64,000 nucleotides of DNA from an uncultured Fodinibius sp. (GCA_913056455.1 CAJXMJ010000002.1:248001-312000); one strand, 5' to 3'; positions 38,314-46,543 are shown, numbered from the stretch's first letter. The notes: generated by a model from the letters alone, not told the origin. Translations and numbers: made by a program.

Positions 38314-40545
38314 TTACGCTAAAATATTTTCATTGCCTGAATCAGCCACAAACACACAGGCCGATTGCGTAGTTTCCACATACGATCTGAGCTGTTCCAA
38401 GTCTGGATCATTAGGTAATCCCATAAGATCAAGATCGGCTTGCGGGGCGTTCTGCAATGCTTCGTTAAAAGTCCCAACCTCCACATGTTTTAGGACATCC
38501 GGCAAACGGGCCGCATCCAACAGGTTATCAAGATAGCGATATGCTTCTTCAACCTGCGAATCTTCCACGACTGTAATAACTCTCATCTGTGCATTCCAGT
38601 TCATCTTTAATTTATAGGCTGTCAACAGGGACAGATCTACATTACCAAGCTCCATACTCAGGTCCCAGTCGGGGCTCTGTTCTCGTATCCATACATTGAT
38701 AGCAGAACTCCGACCCAGCTGTGCTATAGGATCTTCAACATACAGCTGTATCCCCATCTTATTATGCCGTGCCTCGTTAATTATAGAGTGGATCTCATCA
38801 TCGTACCGCTTGTGGCTCGGCAATCGCAGGAAAAGTATATTAGGCTTGAAAAATGTACCTTGCAACGTCTGCAACGAAGTCAATACCGCCTGTCTAAAAT
38901 CATCCGAATCAATAATACTCCACCGGGTATATACATTTTCCCGGCTGAACGACATTGCAAAATCCATCAACGACTCCCCGAATTTGCTGTGGTCTTTGGT
39001 GCCTCCCATACCTACCAGTTTTACAGATCCCTTGGGATATACCAGGTTGCGGATAAGACTAAAGCTGCCTCGCAGTTCACGGGCACTGCGCACCGGCACC
39101 AATAGGTTGGCTTTCCAGGCTCGTTCGTTATTTTCGGGAAGTAGTGAAACACGTTTCGCTGCCCATTCTGCCAACGAAACAAAAAGACCACTTCGCATAT
39201 CCCCGTAGGGGACCTTGAGTTTCCTGTTGGTAAGATACAGGTAGATAAGAATTACCAGGCTAAGAGCAATAATGCCAAAGGTAGAATTGATGATAAACAT
39301 CGTGAATAAACACCCAACGGTTCCCAAAAATGGAACAAATTTAGGAATGGGAAACGTCGGACGAAAACTGATCATATCCATCTGCTGCTCAATAAAGACC
39401 ACCAGGTTAATCATCATATAGGTGATCAAGAAGAACATGGTGATGAGCGGAGCGATGGTATTTAAATCCCGAAGCAGGAGAGTCGCCAGTACCAGTCCTC
39501 CGGTCAGTAGAATAGCATTACGGGGCTCTCCGTTTTCGGCCAGCTTCGAAAAGACTTCTCCACCCGGAAATATTTTATGATCGCCCAACGCCTGCAAAAT
39601 ACGCGGTGCCCCTACGATAGAGGCCAGCGCCGAGGAAAAGGTAGCTCCCAATAATCCGCCCAGCACCGCCGGGGCCCACAGCGCGTAATCGATCATTACG
39701 TTATAGTTGCTCACCAGCTCATCGACCGGCGCTACTTTGGCCATCCAATAGCCCGAAGCCATATAAATCACATAGCTGATAGCAATAGCCGAAAGGGTAC
39801 CCAGCGGTATGCTTTTCTTGGGATTCTTAAGCTCACCCGACATATTTGCTCCGGCCATAATACCGGTAGCCGCCGGAAACAGAACGGCAAAAACCACCCA
39901 AAAGCTGACCCCCTGGAAATTCTCCTCCGGGGCACCGGGGAAATCACCCCACCACTGAATGCTATGCTCCATGGCTCCCGTAAAAACAGTAGCACCAACA
40001 GAAACCAAAGCCCCTACAATTACCGCTAAAATGATGTACTGTATGCGAAACGCCAGTTTGGCACTCAAAAAAGCAACCATAAAAAGAATGCCAAATACTG
40101 CCACATCTACTAAAATGGCATAATGGCTGGGAAAGATATACAGCCACCCCTCCCTGAAACCAAAAATATACATGGTAATGGCAAAGGTTTGCGCAAGGTA
40201 TAACGGCACACCCACGCTACCGCCCACTTCCAGTCCCAACGATTGTGAAATTATGGAGTATGCACCACCTGCTTTGATGCGAATATTAGTCGTAATACAC
40301 GACATGGAAAGTGCCGTAAAGGTGACAATCACAAAGGCAAGTGTGATAATCATCCATCCGCCCAAAAGTCCGGCATTCCCAATAACCCAGCCTTGGCGAA
40401 GAAATAAGATAACGCCCAAAATAGTAAGCAGCGTGGGAACAAATACTCCGCCGAACGTTCCGTATTTTTGCTGAACGGTGGATTCCCGCTCTTCTACCTG
40501 CTCTTGCAGCGTCGCTTCTCCCGGAGTTTGCTCAGCCATACGCAA
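38314..40545 (-). CDS. Cation-chloride cotransporter-like permease (SLC12/APC family)
   Basis: Residues 25-460 form twelve membrane helices of the APC fold: KYGTFGGVFVPTLLTILGVILFLRQGWVIGNAG and AGANMSGELKNPKKSIP are near-invariant in SLC12 Na-K-Cl cotransporters. The C-terminal 280 residues are a soluble alpha/beta domain, as in eukaryotic and bacterial SLC12 proteins (743 residues in all). It should couple chloride to sodium or potassium entry and help volume regulation. An ATG two codons in (40539) is an equal candidate start. It diverges from the DUF1456 gene. Confidence 0.87.
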   Translation of the reverse strand: MRMAEQTPGEATLQEQVEERESTVQQKYGTFGGVFVPTLLTILGVILFLRQGWVIGNAGLLGGWMIITLAFVIVTFTALSMSCITTNIRIKAGGAYSIISQSLGLEVGGSVGVPLYLAQTFAITMYIFGFREGWLYIFPSHYAILVDVAVFGILFMVAFLSAKLAFRIQYIILAVIVGALVSVGATVFTGAMEHSIQWWGDFPGAPEENFQGVSFWVVFAVLFPAATGIMAGANMSGELKNPKKSIPLGTLSAIAISYVIYMASGYWMAKVAPVDELVSNYNVMIDYALWAPAVLGGLLGATFSSALASIVGAPRILQALGDHKIFPGGEVFSKLAENGEPRNAILLTGGLVLATLLLRDLNTIAPLITMFFLITYMMINLVVFIEQQMDMISFRPTFPIPKFVPFLGTVGCLFTMFIINSTFGIIALSLVILIYLYLTNRKLKVPYGDMRSGLFVSLAEWAAKRVSLLPENNERAWKANLLVPVRSARELRGSFSLIRNLVYPKGSVKLVGMGGTKDHSKFGESLMDFAMSFSRENVYTRWSIIDSDDFRQAVLTSLQTLQGTFFKPNILFLRLPSHKRYDDEIHSIINEARHNKMGIQLYVEDPIAQLGRSSAINVWIREQSPDWDLSMELGNVDLSLLTAYKLKMNWNAQMRVITVVEDSQVEEAYRYLDNLLDAARLPDVLKHVEVGTFNEALQNAPQADLDLMGLPNDPDLEQLRSYVETTQSACVFVADSGNENILA

Positions 40546-40707
40546 TCATCTATTAATTTTAGCTTGACTTGGAAATAACAATAAACAAAACTTCAAAAAG
40601 ATGTTATAATTTTACTAAGTATTTCTAAAAAATTGCTTACTCATCTACTGCTAAACAGACTTCTACCTCGATTAGCACAAATTCTTGTCCAGCATAATTC
40701 GAAAATC

Positions 40708-40738
40708 CTGTCTAAACCCATACCTTTGCCCACAGTAC
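40708..40738 (+). promoter_or_regulatory. Possible promoter of the DUF1456 gene
   Basis: TACCTTTG matches the Bacteroidota -7 consensus exactly, 33 bases before the ATG. The -33 element 20 bases upstream reads CTG in place of TTG. Confidence 0.4.
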
Positions 40739-40771
40739 TCATCGCCAATTCCCATCCTATCATAAGAACCC

Positions 40772-41242
40772 ATGAGAAACGACGACGTCATCCAAAGTAT
40801 TCGATATATGCTGGATCTGAACGATAATGAGATAGCACATATCCTAAAGCTACGGGGATACAAACCCGAACGAGGTGAAGTAGCCCACATTTTTAAGAGT
40901 CAGAACCTGCCCGATGATGAGAAGGGAGAAGATTGCGGTCACGTTCTCATGGCTTATTTTTTGGATGGCCTTATCTATTACAAACGGGGAAAGAGTAAAG
41001 ATCATCCGCCCCGTCCCATCCAAACACCGGTTACGAATAATATGGTGCTTAAGAAGCTCCGGGTAGCATTTAAGCTACGTGAAAAAGATATGCATAGCAT
41101 TTTGGAACGGGGAGGATTTTCGATATCCAAGCACGAGATGAGTGCCCTTTTCCGTCGTAAGGGACATGATAATTACCGGGAATGTGGGGATCAGATATTG
41201 CGGTATTTTTTAAAAGGATTAACCGATCGGATAAGAGATTAA
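40772..41242 (+). CDS. DUF1456 family protein (YehS-like)
   Basis: A 156-residue protein built of two repeats of about 70 residues: each opens with a short helix (VIQSIRYMLDLNDNEIAHILKL and VLKKLRVAFKLREKDMHSILER) and ends with a G(H/D)-CG-L-YFL-GL segment. This is the DUF1456 layout of E. coli YehS, whose role is unknown. No partner gene is adjacent. It is complete and of family length. Confidence 0.9.
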   Translation: MRNDDVIQSIRYMLDLNDNEIAHILKLRGYKPERGEVAHIFKSQNLPDDEKGEDCGHVLMAYFLDGLIYYKRGKSKDHPPRPIQTPVTNNMVLKKLRVAFKLREKDMHSILERGGFSISKHEMSALFRRKGHDNYRECGDQILRYFLKGLTDRIRD

Positions 41243-41742
41243 AGGACTTTTTTTATGAATGATTATGAATAATCAAGAAGACATAAGCCAAGCAAGAAAT
41301 TATGAAGCCCTTCTAAGCTGTTGGTTGAATAGTTTCTTTCCACCTTTTGGCATGAGGATTCTGTGGTTGAGGCATACAGAATGTGAATGAGCATTTCATA
41401 CCGGCTCGATCGGGAAGCTCGCACTTTAGTCAAAGGACCATTGAAATGCTCACATTCAAAGGCCGAAACCGAATTCAGAATTCTAAGCGCTTGATCTTTT
41501 GGTTCGTTTTGGATCAAGCCAAAATGAACAAGGAAGAAAAAAAGCTACTACATTGACAATCCCACCTCAGAAGGGGGGAACACTAAATTACTCCCAGCAA
41601 ATTAACAAGTTCGCATGCATCATTTTTAATTCAATTTCTGCTATTAACTCCCCACACAATATCCTTATATTAGGTGGTTAAAAACAAGCGGATATCCTAT
41701 CCACTCTATCTTTCCAATTCTTAATTTAAAATTTCTGTTATC
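41243..41742. other. 500-base gap without a convincing gene
   Basis: A minus-strand frame of 84 codons (41263-41517) is open but resembles no protein and has no start signal. Within it lies a hairpin: GTTCGTTTTGG and CCAAAATGAAC (41502-41529, one wobble) around ATCAAG, overlapped by a CTTGATC/GGATCAAG pairing, and a doubled GAATTC. This looks like a degenerate dispersed repeat. The last 150 bases are AT-rich leader of ettA without a recognisable promoter. Confidence 0.45.
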
Positions 41743-43413
41743 GTGAGCGATCAAAAAGTCATCTTTTCCATGGAGGGCGTAAGCAAAGTTTACAAGCCCA
41801 ACAATTTCGTTCTTAAGGACATATACCTCTCCTTTTTCCACGGAGCTAAAATCGGCGTACTCGGCAACAACGGCTCCGGTAAAAGTACCCTGCTGAATAT
41901 TATCGCCGGTAATGATGAAGAGTATCAGGGTAAGATATCACGTAATAAAGGCATTACTTTTGGGATGCTTCCCCAAGAGCCCAAACTCGATCCCGACAAA
42001 ACGGTCAAAGAGATCGTACAAGAGGGCGTTCAGGAGCAGATCGACCTGCTGGCTGAATACGAAGAAGTAAATGCTGCTTTTGGTGATCCTGATGCTGACT
42101 TTGAAAAGCTGATTGAAAAACAGGAAAAGTTGCAGGAGAAGATCGAACACCTTGGCGCCTGGGATCTGGACAGCAAGCTGGACCAAGCGATGGATGCCTT
42201 GCGCACCCCGCCCGGAGATACAACAGTAGAAGTACTCTCGGGTGGTGAGGCGCGCCGCGTAGCACTCTGTCGACTGTTGCTGAAAAAACCGGATGTCCTC
42301 CTGCTCGACGAGCCGACCAACCACCTCGACGCCGAATCGGTGGCATGGCTCGAACAGCACCTGGATCGCTATGAAGGTACGGTCATCGCCGTAACCCATG
42401 ATCGCTATTTCCTTGATAATGTTGCAGGATGGATCCTCGAACTCGATCGAGGCGAAGGTATTCCTTTCGAGGGCAATTACAGCTCCTGGCTGGACCAGAA
42501 GAAAAAACGTCTGGAGCAGGAAGAGAAACAGGAATCAAAACGACAGAAAACACTGCAAAAGGAACTGGAGTGGATACAGCAAAACCCAAAAGGGCGCCAA
42601 TCCAAAAGTAAGGCCCGGATTAATCAGTACGAGGAACTGCTATCCGAAGAGCGTAAAAAACAGCGCGAAGAGATGGAGATTTTCATCCCTGCCGGTCCTC
42701 GACTGGGTGACAAAGTGATCGAAGCAAACGATGTTTCGAAGGGCTATGATGATCGACTACTTATTGAAGAAATGAATTTCAGTCTGCCACCCGGCGGCAT
42801 TGTGGGTGTCATTGGTCCCAACGGCGCAGGAAAGTCAACGCTTTTTAAGATGATTACCGGTGAAGAAGAGCCGGACAGCGGTACTATTGAAATCGGCGAA
42901 AGTGTTGAACTTGGCTATGTAAATCAAAAACGTCCGCTTGATCCCGAAAAAACCATTTGGGAGGAAATCTCTGGAGGCAAAGATATGGTCAAGCTTGGGA
43001 ATCGGGAATTGAATTCAAGAGCGTACACTGCCCGGTTTAACTTTAGCGGAAGTGATCAACAAAAACGATGCAGCGAGATTTCAGGTGGAGAGCGAAATCG
43101 CGTCCACTTAGCAAAGATGTTGAAAGAAGAGGCCAACGTACTACTTCTTGATGAACCAACCAACGATCTGGACGTGCATACGCTTCGGGCACTGGAAGAA
43201 GCCCTGCTCGATTTTGCAGGTTGCGCCGTCGTCATTTCTCACGACCGCTGGTTCTTGGATCGTATTGCTACACACATGCTCGCATTTGAAGGCAACAGCC
43301 AAGTGTACTGGTTCCAGGGCAACTACTCGGAATACGAAGAAAATCGAGAAAAACGATTGGGATCAAAGTATCACCCTGAACGTGTTCAGTATAAAAAACT
43401 GATGCGAGATTAG
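41743..43413 (+). CDS. ettA: Energy-dependent translational throttle protein EttA (ABC-F)
   Basis: A ribosome-bound ABC-F ATPase that gates the first peptide bonds according to energy state. Two ABC domains in one chain: Walker A GNNGSGKST and signature LSGGEARRVALCRLLL, then Walker A GPNGAGKST and signature ISGGERNRVHLAKML, joined by a charged linker (KKRLEQEEKQESKRQKT) and preceded by an arm insert. At 556 residues it matches E. coli EttA closely. The start is GTG (MSDQKVIFSMEGVSKVY). It is followed by a GC-rich palindrome. Confidence 0.94.
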   Translation: MSDQKVIFSMEGVSKVYKPNNFVLKDIYLSFFHGAKIGVLGNNGSGKSTLLNIIAGNDEEYQGKISRNKGITFGMLPQEPKLDPDKTVKEIVQEGVQEQIDLLAEYEEVNAAFGDPDADFEKLIEKQEKLQEKIEHLGAWDLDSKLDQAMDALRTPPGDTTVEVLSGGEARRVALCRLLLKKPDVLLLDEPTNHLDAESVAWLEQHLDRYEGTVIAVTHDRYFLDNVAGWILELDRGEGIPFEGNYSSWLDQKKKRLEQEEKQESKRQKTLQKELEWIQQNPKGRQSKSKARINQYEELLSEERKKQREEMEIFIPAGPRLGDKVIEANDVSKGYDDRLLIEEMNFSLPPGGIVGVIGPNGAGKSTLFKMITGEEEPDSGTIEIGESVELGYVNQKRPLDPEKTIWEEISGGKDMVKLGNRELNSRAYTARFNFSGSDQQKRCSEISGGERNRVHLAKMLKEEANVLLLDEPTNDLDVHTLRALEEALLDFAGCAVVISHDRWFLDRIATHMLAFEGNSQVYWFQGNYSEYEENREKRLGSKYHPERVQYKKLMRD

Positions 43414-43425
43414 GGAAAAATTGCT

Positions 43426-43449
43426 AGCGCGGGCATTAATGCCCGCGCT
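43426..43449. repeat. 24-base perfect palindrome of the GCGCGGG type
   Basis: AGCGCGGGCATT and its exact complement AATGCCCGCGCT abut without a loop, 13 bases after ettA. The outer GCGCGGG...CCCGCGC is shared with the palindrome at 32604. It has no T tract. It looks like a REP-type dispersed element and may also protect the ettA message end. Confidence 0.65.
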
Positions 43450-43514
43450 GTTGATTCTATACGGCTTAACTGTTTTGACACGCCCCGATTCTGTCCTCTT
43501 AAAAATACTAACTA

Positions 43515-43796
43515 TTACTCTCCAGATTTCTCTTCTAACAACGGCAGTTCGGAGTCTTCTCCTTCCGTAAGCTCATAGCCCCACTTTTTGAGCAACGGTT
43601 TCTCCATGGATTCATCGCGATATTCATCGGGAATCAGGATAGGAATTCCATAGATCACCGGAAAGTAGCGGCCGCATTCAGCACAGCTCAGGAGAGCTTC
43701 GAGAATTTCGCCTTCTTCACCTTCATTAATGATATCGATATCCAGGTCATGTTTATCGATCGGACAGCACAGTTTTTTCAGTAATGATTCAGTCAT
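43515..43796 (-). CDS. Trm112-like zinc-ribbon protein
   Basis: A 93-residue protein whose core reads LLKKLCCPIDKHDLDI, then LSCAECGRYFPVIYGIPILIPDEY: the Trm112/YcaR pattern with zinc cysteines at 10-11 and 38/41. In eukaryotes and archaea Trm112 binds and activates SAM methyltransferases, and E. coli YcaR partners a tRNA methyltransferase. Here it is the last gene of a TPP-riboswitch operon whose first gene is a SAM methyltransferase, so it may be that enzyme's activator (inference). An acidic tail of about 25 residues follows the core. Confidence 0.85.
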   Translation of the reverse strand: MTESLLKKLCCPIDKHDLDIDIINEGEEGEILEALLSCAECGRYFPVIYGIPILIPDEYRDESMEKPLLKKWGYELTEGEDSELPLLEEKSGE

Positions 43797-43810
43797 TTTT
43801 TTATCTTTTT

Positions 43811-43867
43811 AACCACTAAGACACATAGAGTATTATGCTTAGTGATCTTAATATTCTCTTAGTGGTT
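43811..43867. repeat. Inverted repeat inside the thiamine-linked operon
   Basis: AACCACTAAGA and TCTTAGTGGTT pair perfectly over 11 bases around a 35-base AT-rich centre, filling most of the gap between the last two genes of the operon. Similar AACCACTAAGACAC-type repeats are dispersed in Bacteroidota genomes, as I recall. It could trim the message before the Trm112-like gene. Confidence 0.6.
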
Positions 43868-43871
43868 ATGC

Positions 43872-44507
43872 CTATTCCTTCAACGTCTGTTTGTATTTTT
43901 TCGTTATTTTTCGAGGCTCTTTTGAATTCAGAATCCCCGAAATCACCGCTACGCCGTTAAAATCTAACTCATCAAGTTCACCAATATTTTCGGGCGTAAT
44001 TCCACCGGACAAAAACAGCGGCATATCTGTGATTCCTCGGGCCTTTCGTACCGTTTCAGGCTGTACAATGGGACAGCTTTCCACCGAAGGCGACGGGAAC
44101 ATCGCGCAGAATGAGACGTAATCGAAATCATGATCTTCGGCCCATTTAACGACCTCCAGATCGTTGCTGCATGTGATTCCGGCGATAAAATCGCAACCGA
44201 CTTCTTCTTTGATATGCTCGAAATTTTCAGGGATTGACTCAAAATGAATCCCGTGAACATCAGTATTTTTCAGTAGCTCCCAATCATCATTGATCAATAC
44301 CGGCACATTGTATTTGTCAGCCATCTGCTTGATATAGGTAATTAATTGCTCTTTATCATAGTCGTTCATCCCATCCGGCCAGTGGTTCCAGATCTGTAAA
44401 ATTCGGATACCACCTTCGAGCGACTGCTCAATTTTGTCCAGTAGTTCAGCCTGTTCCATCGTCGGATCAACGACCAAGTATATGCCGTTTAGTTTATTAT
44501 TTGTCAT
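43872..44507 (-). CDS. ThiE/TenI-fold protein with altered active site
   Basis: A 211-residue TIM barrel of the thiamine-phosphate synthase family: LNGIYLVVDP, VPVLINDDWELL, HGIHFES, GITCSNDLEVV and PLFLSGGITPENIGEL, ending VISGI. Compared with B. subtilis ThiE, the pyrimidine-diphosphate-binding QFREK is QIWNH (38-42), the GQED segment is lost, and the GPIYPTETK loop is CAMFPSPSV (134-142). The phosphate cradle (GGI, VIS) survives. It may be a TenI-like tautomerase or act on a related phosphate, rather than join HMP-PP and thiazole phosphate. Control by a TPP riboswitch keeps it linked to thiamine. Confidence 0.75.
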   Translation of the reverse strand: MTNNKLNGIYLVVDPTMEQAELLDKIEQSLEGGIRILQIWNHWPDGMNDYDKEQLITYIKQMADKYNVPVLINDDWELLKNTDVHGIHFESIPENFEHIKEEVGCDFIAGITCSNDLEVVKWAEDHDFDYVSFCAMFPSPSVESCPIVQPETVRKARGITDMPLFLSGGITPENIGELDELDFNGVAVISGILNSKEPRKITKKYKQTLKE

Positions 44508-44565
44508 AGATTCAACATTTTGTTTTAGTCATCTCGCTTGATCTCCTTCAAAAGGACTTTAAAAC

Positions 44566-45630
44566 TTACTTCCAGCCCTTCTCCATCGCTTTAAAAAATG
44601 CATTCCAATACGGATCATTACCATCGAACTCAAAGGTTTTTTCTTTTCCACTTTCAATAAGGATGGTTCCTTCTTTTAAATCCGTTAATTCACCAACCAC
44701 CGTTGCCGGGATCGACTGATCCTGCAGATGGCTGACCAAATTATGCTCTTGCCCATCGCTGACAGCCATAATCATTGATCCCGCTCCAACACAATAGCGA
44801 TGATCAATTTCAAAAAGCTCGCAAATATTTCGAGGCGCCTCTCCAACAGGCAGCCTGTCGCTGTCCACTCGAAAGCCACAACCCGAAGCTTCAGCCAACT
44901 CAGAAATACCGCCCAACAATCCCCCTTCTGTGACATCATGCATAGCTTTTAACTCCTTATTCGGGGCCAATACTTCAGTCGCCATAAGCGCATCCTGCAG
45001 CGATGAGGTACGATAAAAATTTGTGCAAGCCTGCTCATAGATATCAGAGCCACACTCCTCTTTCACTGTTTCAGGAAAACTCTTCGCCAGGATTGCGGAA
45101 GAAACCAATGCACTTTCTTTAGTTACTATGATTTTATCGCCCGGTTCGGCACCGTCACTTGTAATAATTTCATCCAGCGGTGCCTGCAAAAACATCGTAC
45201 CGCCCCCCGGCGTTGTCGAATCCTGATCGGGAACCTGCGCGGTATGTCCACCGGTTATAGCAATATCTAATTCTTCACACATCCGATGGATATGCGACCA
45301 ATAGGTCTTGAATTTTTCAAGTGTAAAATCTGCAGGCAGATTCAACGTAAACTGGGCATACTGTGGAGCAAAGCCGGTAGTAGCTAAATCGTTGACCAGC
45401 AAATGTACCGACAACCAGGCCGATTCCTTAAGTCCCAGAGAAGGAATTAACGAGAGCGGATCACTCGAAGTCGCCAAGCCATTACTATTTCCAAGATCTA
45501 TAACGGCTGTATCCACTCCGAATTTGGGACCGGTAATAACCTCACTGCGCTCTCGGCCATGTTGTGGGCCAATTATTTCCCGAAAAAGCTTGCTGTTGAT
45601 CTTTCCACTGCTGTCTTCAAATGCACTCAT
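44566..45630 (-). CDS. AIR-synthase-related (PurM/HypE/ThiL-like) protein
   Basis: A 354-residue ATP-dependent PurM-fold protein. The N-terminal half has FGVDTAVIDL (the GDDAAVI-like motif, residues 38-46), ATSSDPLSL and LLVNDLATTGFAPQY with Asn80-Asp81; the C-terminal half has LKAMHDVTEGGLLGGISELAEAS, near-universal in the superfamily. HypE, SelD, PurM and ThiL share this fold; ThiL phosphorylates thiamine phosphate to TPP. The GDDAA of true ThiL is GVDTA here, so I do not call it thiL. It starts two bases after the methyltransferase stop, a tight coupling. Confidence 0.78.
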   Translation of the reverse strand: MSAFEDSSGKINSKLFREIIGPQHGRERSEVITGPKFGVDTAVIDLGNSNGLATSSDPLSLIPSLGLKESAWLSVHLLVNDLATTGFAPQYAQFTLNLPADFTLEKFKTYWSHIHRMCEELDIAITGGHTAQVPDQDSTTPGGGTMFLQAPLDEIITSDGAEPGDKIIVTKESALVSSAILAKSFPETVKEECGSDIYEQACTNFYRTSSLQDALMATEVLAPNKELKAMHDVTEGGLLGGISELAEASGCGFRVDSDRLPVGEAPRNICELFEIDHRYCVGAGSMIMAVSDGQEHNLVSHLQDQSIPATVVGELTDLKEGTILIESGKEKTFEFDGNDPYWNAFFKAMEKGWK

Positions 45631-45632
45631 AG

Positions 45633-46370
45633 TTATTCGTTTTCCTCGACGTCAGTTAGCTTTACATGCAGTCCAAAAAAGTCGCCTATCGGCAGTCCCC
45701 AGCGCTGAACGGGAAACCATTTTGGAAGACCGGTAGCCGTCCACTCGATCTCGTACAGTCGTCCCTCCAATGCCTCGTGAATCGTACTAATCAGTTTCTT
45801 TGGCGTATAAAAATTAGCGGTTTCGTAATAGGGATTTGCCCCAAAAACCTCCTGCACTCGCCGGCGCATCACTTTTGTAGAATTGCGATTCATGATACCG
45901 AAAATCATCCCGTACTTCCCAACTCGTACCGCCTCACGGATTACCTTGATTGGATCATCGTAATAGGCGAAGGTGGCAATGAAAGCCAGTGCATCAAAGG
46001 TATTATCCTTGAAGGGCATGTGATGCGAATCAGCCCACACCAGATCACCATCAAAATGTTTATTCCCCTCGCCCAGCATGAAAGGAGAAATATCTGCTCC
46101 TGTAGCTTCAATGCCGATTTCCTGCCACCAACGGGTAAAGCGCGTCGTTCCACAGCCGTATTCCAGCAGCGTCTCAACTCGCTCATCTTTTTGGATGAGT
46201 TTAGCCAATACTTTCTTCTGCCAGATCTCGGCCCGTTTATAGCGACCTTCGTAGTAGTCCTCATATACTTCGGTATGCTCACGATTGAAAAACCATTCCT
46301 CGCGCTCCTGCCACTGTTCAAGTTTTTTGGTGGCCAGCTCGAAATTTTTCTTTTGGATATTATTGCTCAT
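45633..46370 (-). CDS. SAM-dependent methyltransferase, first gene of the TPP-riboswitch operon
   Basis: A 245-residue class I methyltransferase: motif I LLEYGCGTTRFTRWW (68-82), acidic motif II Asp93 (ATGADISPFML), then WADSHHMPFKDNTFDAL (112-128). The N-terminal helix-rich segment REEWFFNREHTEVYEDYYEGRYKRAE and C-terminal GLPKWFPVQRWGLPIGDFFG are probably substrate-specific. The substrate is unknown. It is the gene nearest the TPP aptamer, and its partners are a PurM-like and a ThiE-like protein, so a thiamine precursor, analogue or breakdown product is the natural suspect. Confidence 0.82.
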   Translation of the reverse strand: MSNNIQKKNFELATKKLEQWQEREEWFFNREHTEVYEDYYEGRYKRAEIWQKKVLAKLIQKDERVETLLEYGCGTTRFTRWWQEIGIEATGADISPFMLGEGNKHFDGDLVWADSHHMPFKDNTFDALAFIATFAYYDDPIKVIREAVRVGKYGMIFGIMNRNSTKVMRRRVQEVFGANPYYETANFYTPKKLISTIHEALEGRLYEIEWTATGLPKWFPVQRWGLPIGDFFGLHVKLTDVEENE

Positions 46371-46440
46371 TGCATCATCATAACTAATTGTAAATAGCTT
46401 CGGCTTTCTTCCGGATAATAACAGGCAGGCAATCAGCCAG

Positions 46441-46465
46441 AAAAAAGCTCACAATGAGCGGACAG
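46441..46465 (-). terminator. Riboswitch expression-platform terminator
   Basis: Read on the minus strand, GCTCA-TTG-TGAGC followed by six T residues lies seven bases beyond the aptamer. The stem is short but correctly placed to stop transcription when TPP is bound. Confidence 0.65.
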
Positions 46466-46543
46466 GCTTCCCTACGCTGGTATTATCCAGATCAGGTCGA
46501 TGGGTGTGATCTCAGCCCCGCCATGCGAGGCACCCCTGAAAGC
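46466..46543 (-). promoter_or_regulatory. TPP riboswitch (THI element)
   Basis: On the minus strand the aptamer reads GGGGTGCC, GGGGCTGAGA, then ACCCATCGACCTGATCTGG and ATAATACCAGCGTAGGGAA, which are the invariant blocks of the thiamine pyrophosphate riboswitch (pyrimidine-sensing CTGAGA loop and the CTGGATAATACCAGCG helix). P1 closes with GCTTTC/GGAAGC. It lies about 100 bases ahead of the methyltransferase start with a terminator between, so TPP should switch the four-gene operon off. Confidence 0.95.

Noticed and set aside
41263-41517. 84-codon minus-strand frame
   Set aside because: It runs through a hairpin-rich stretch, has no recognisable domain and no promoter; more likely part of a dispersed repeat.
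43426-43449. ettA palindrome as a terminator
   Set aside because: There is no loop and no T tract on either side.
45666-46397. 243-codon plus-strand frame opposite the methyltransferase
   Set aside because: The minus-strand frame has clear SAM-binding motifs and follows the TPP riboswitch; the plus frame has none.
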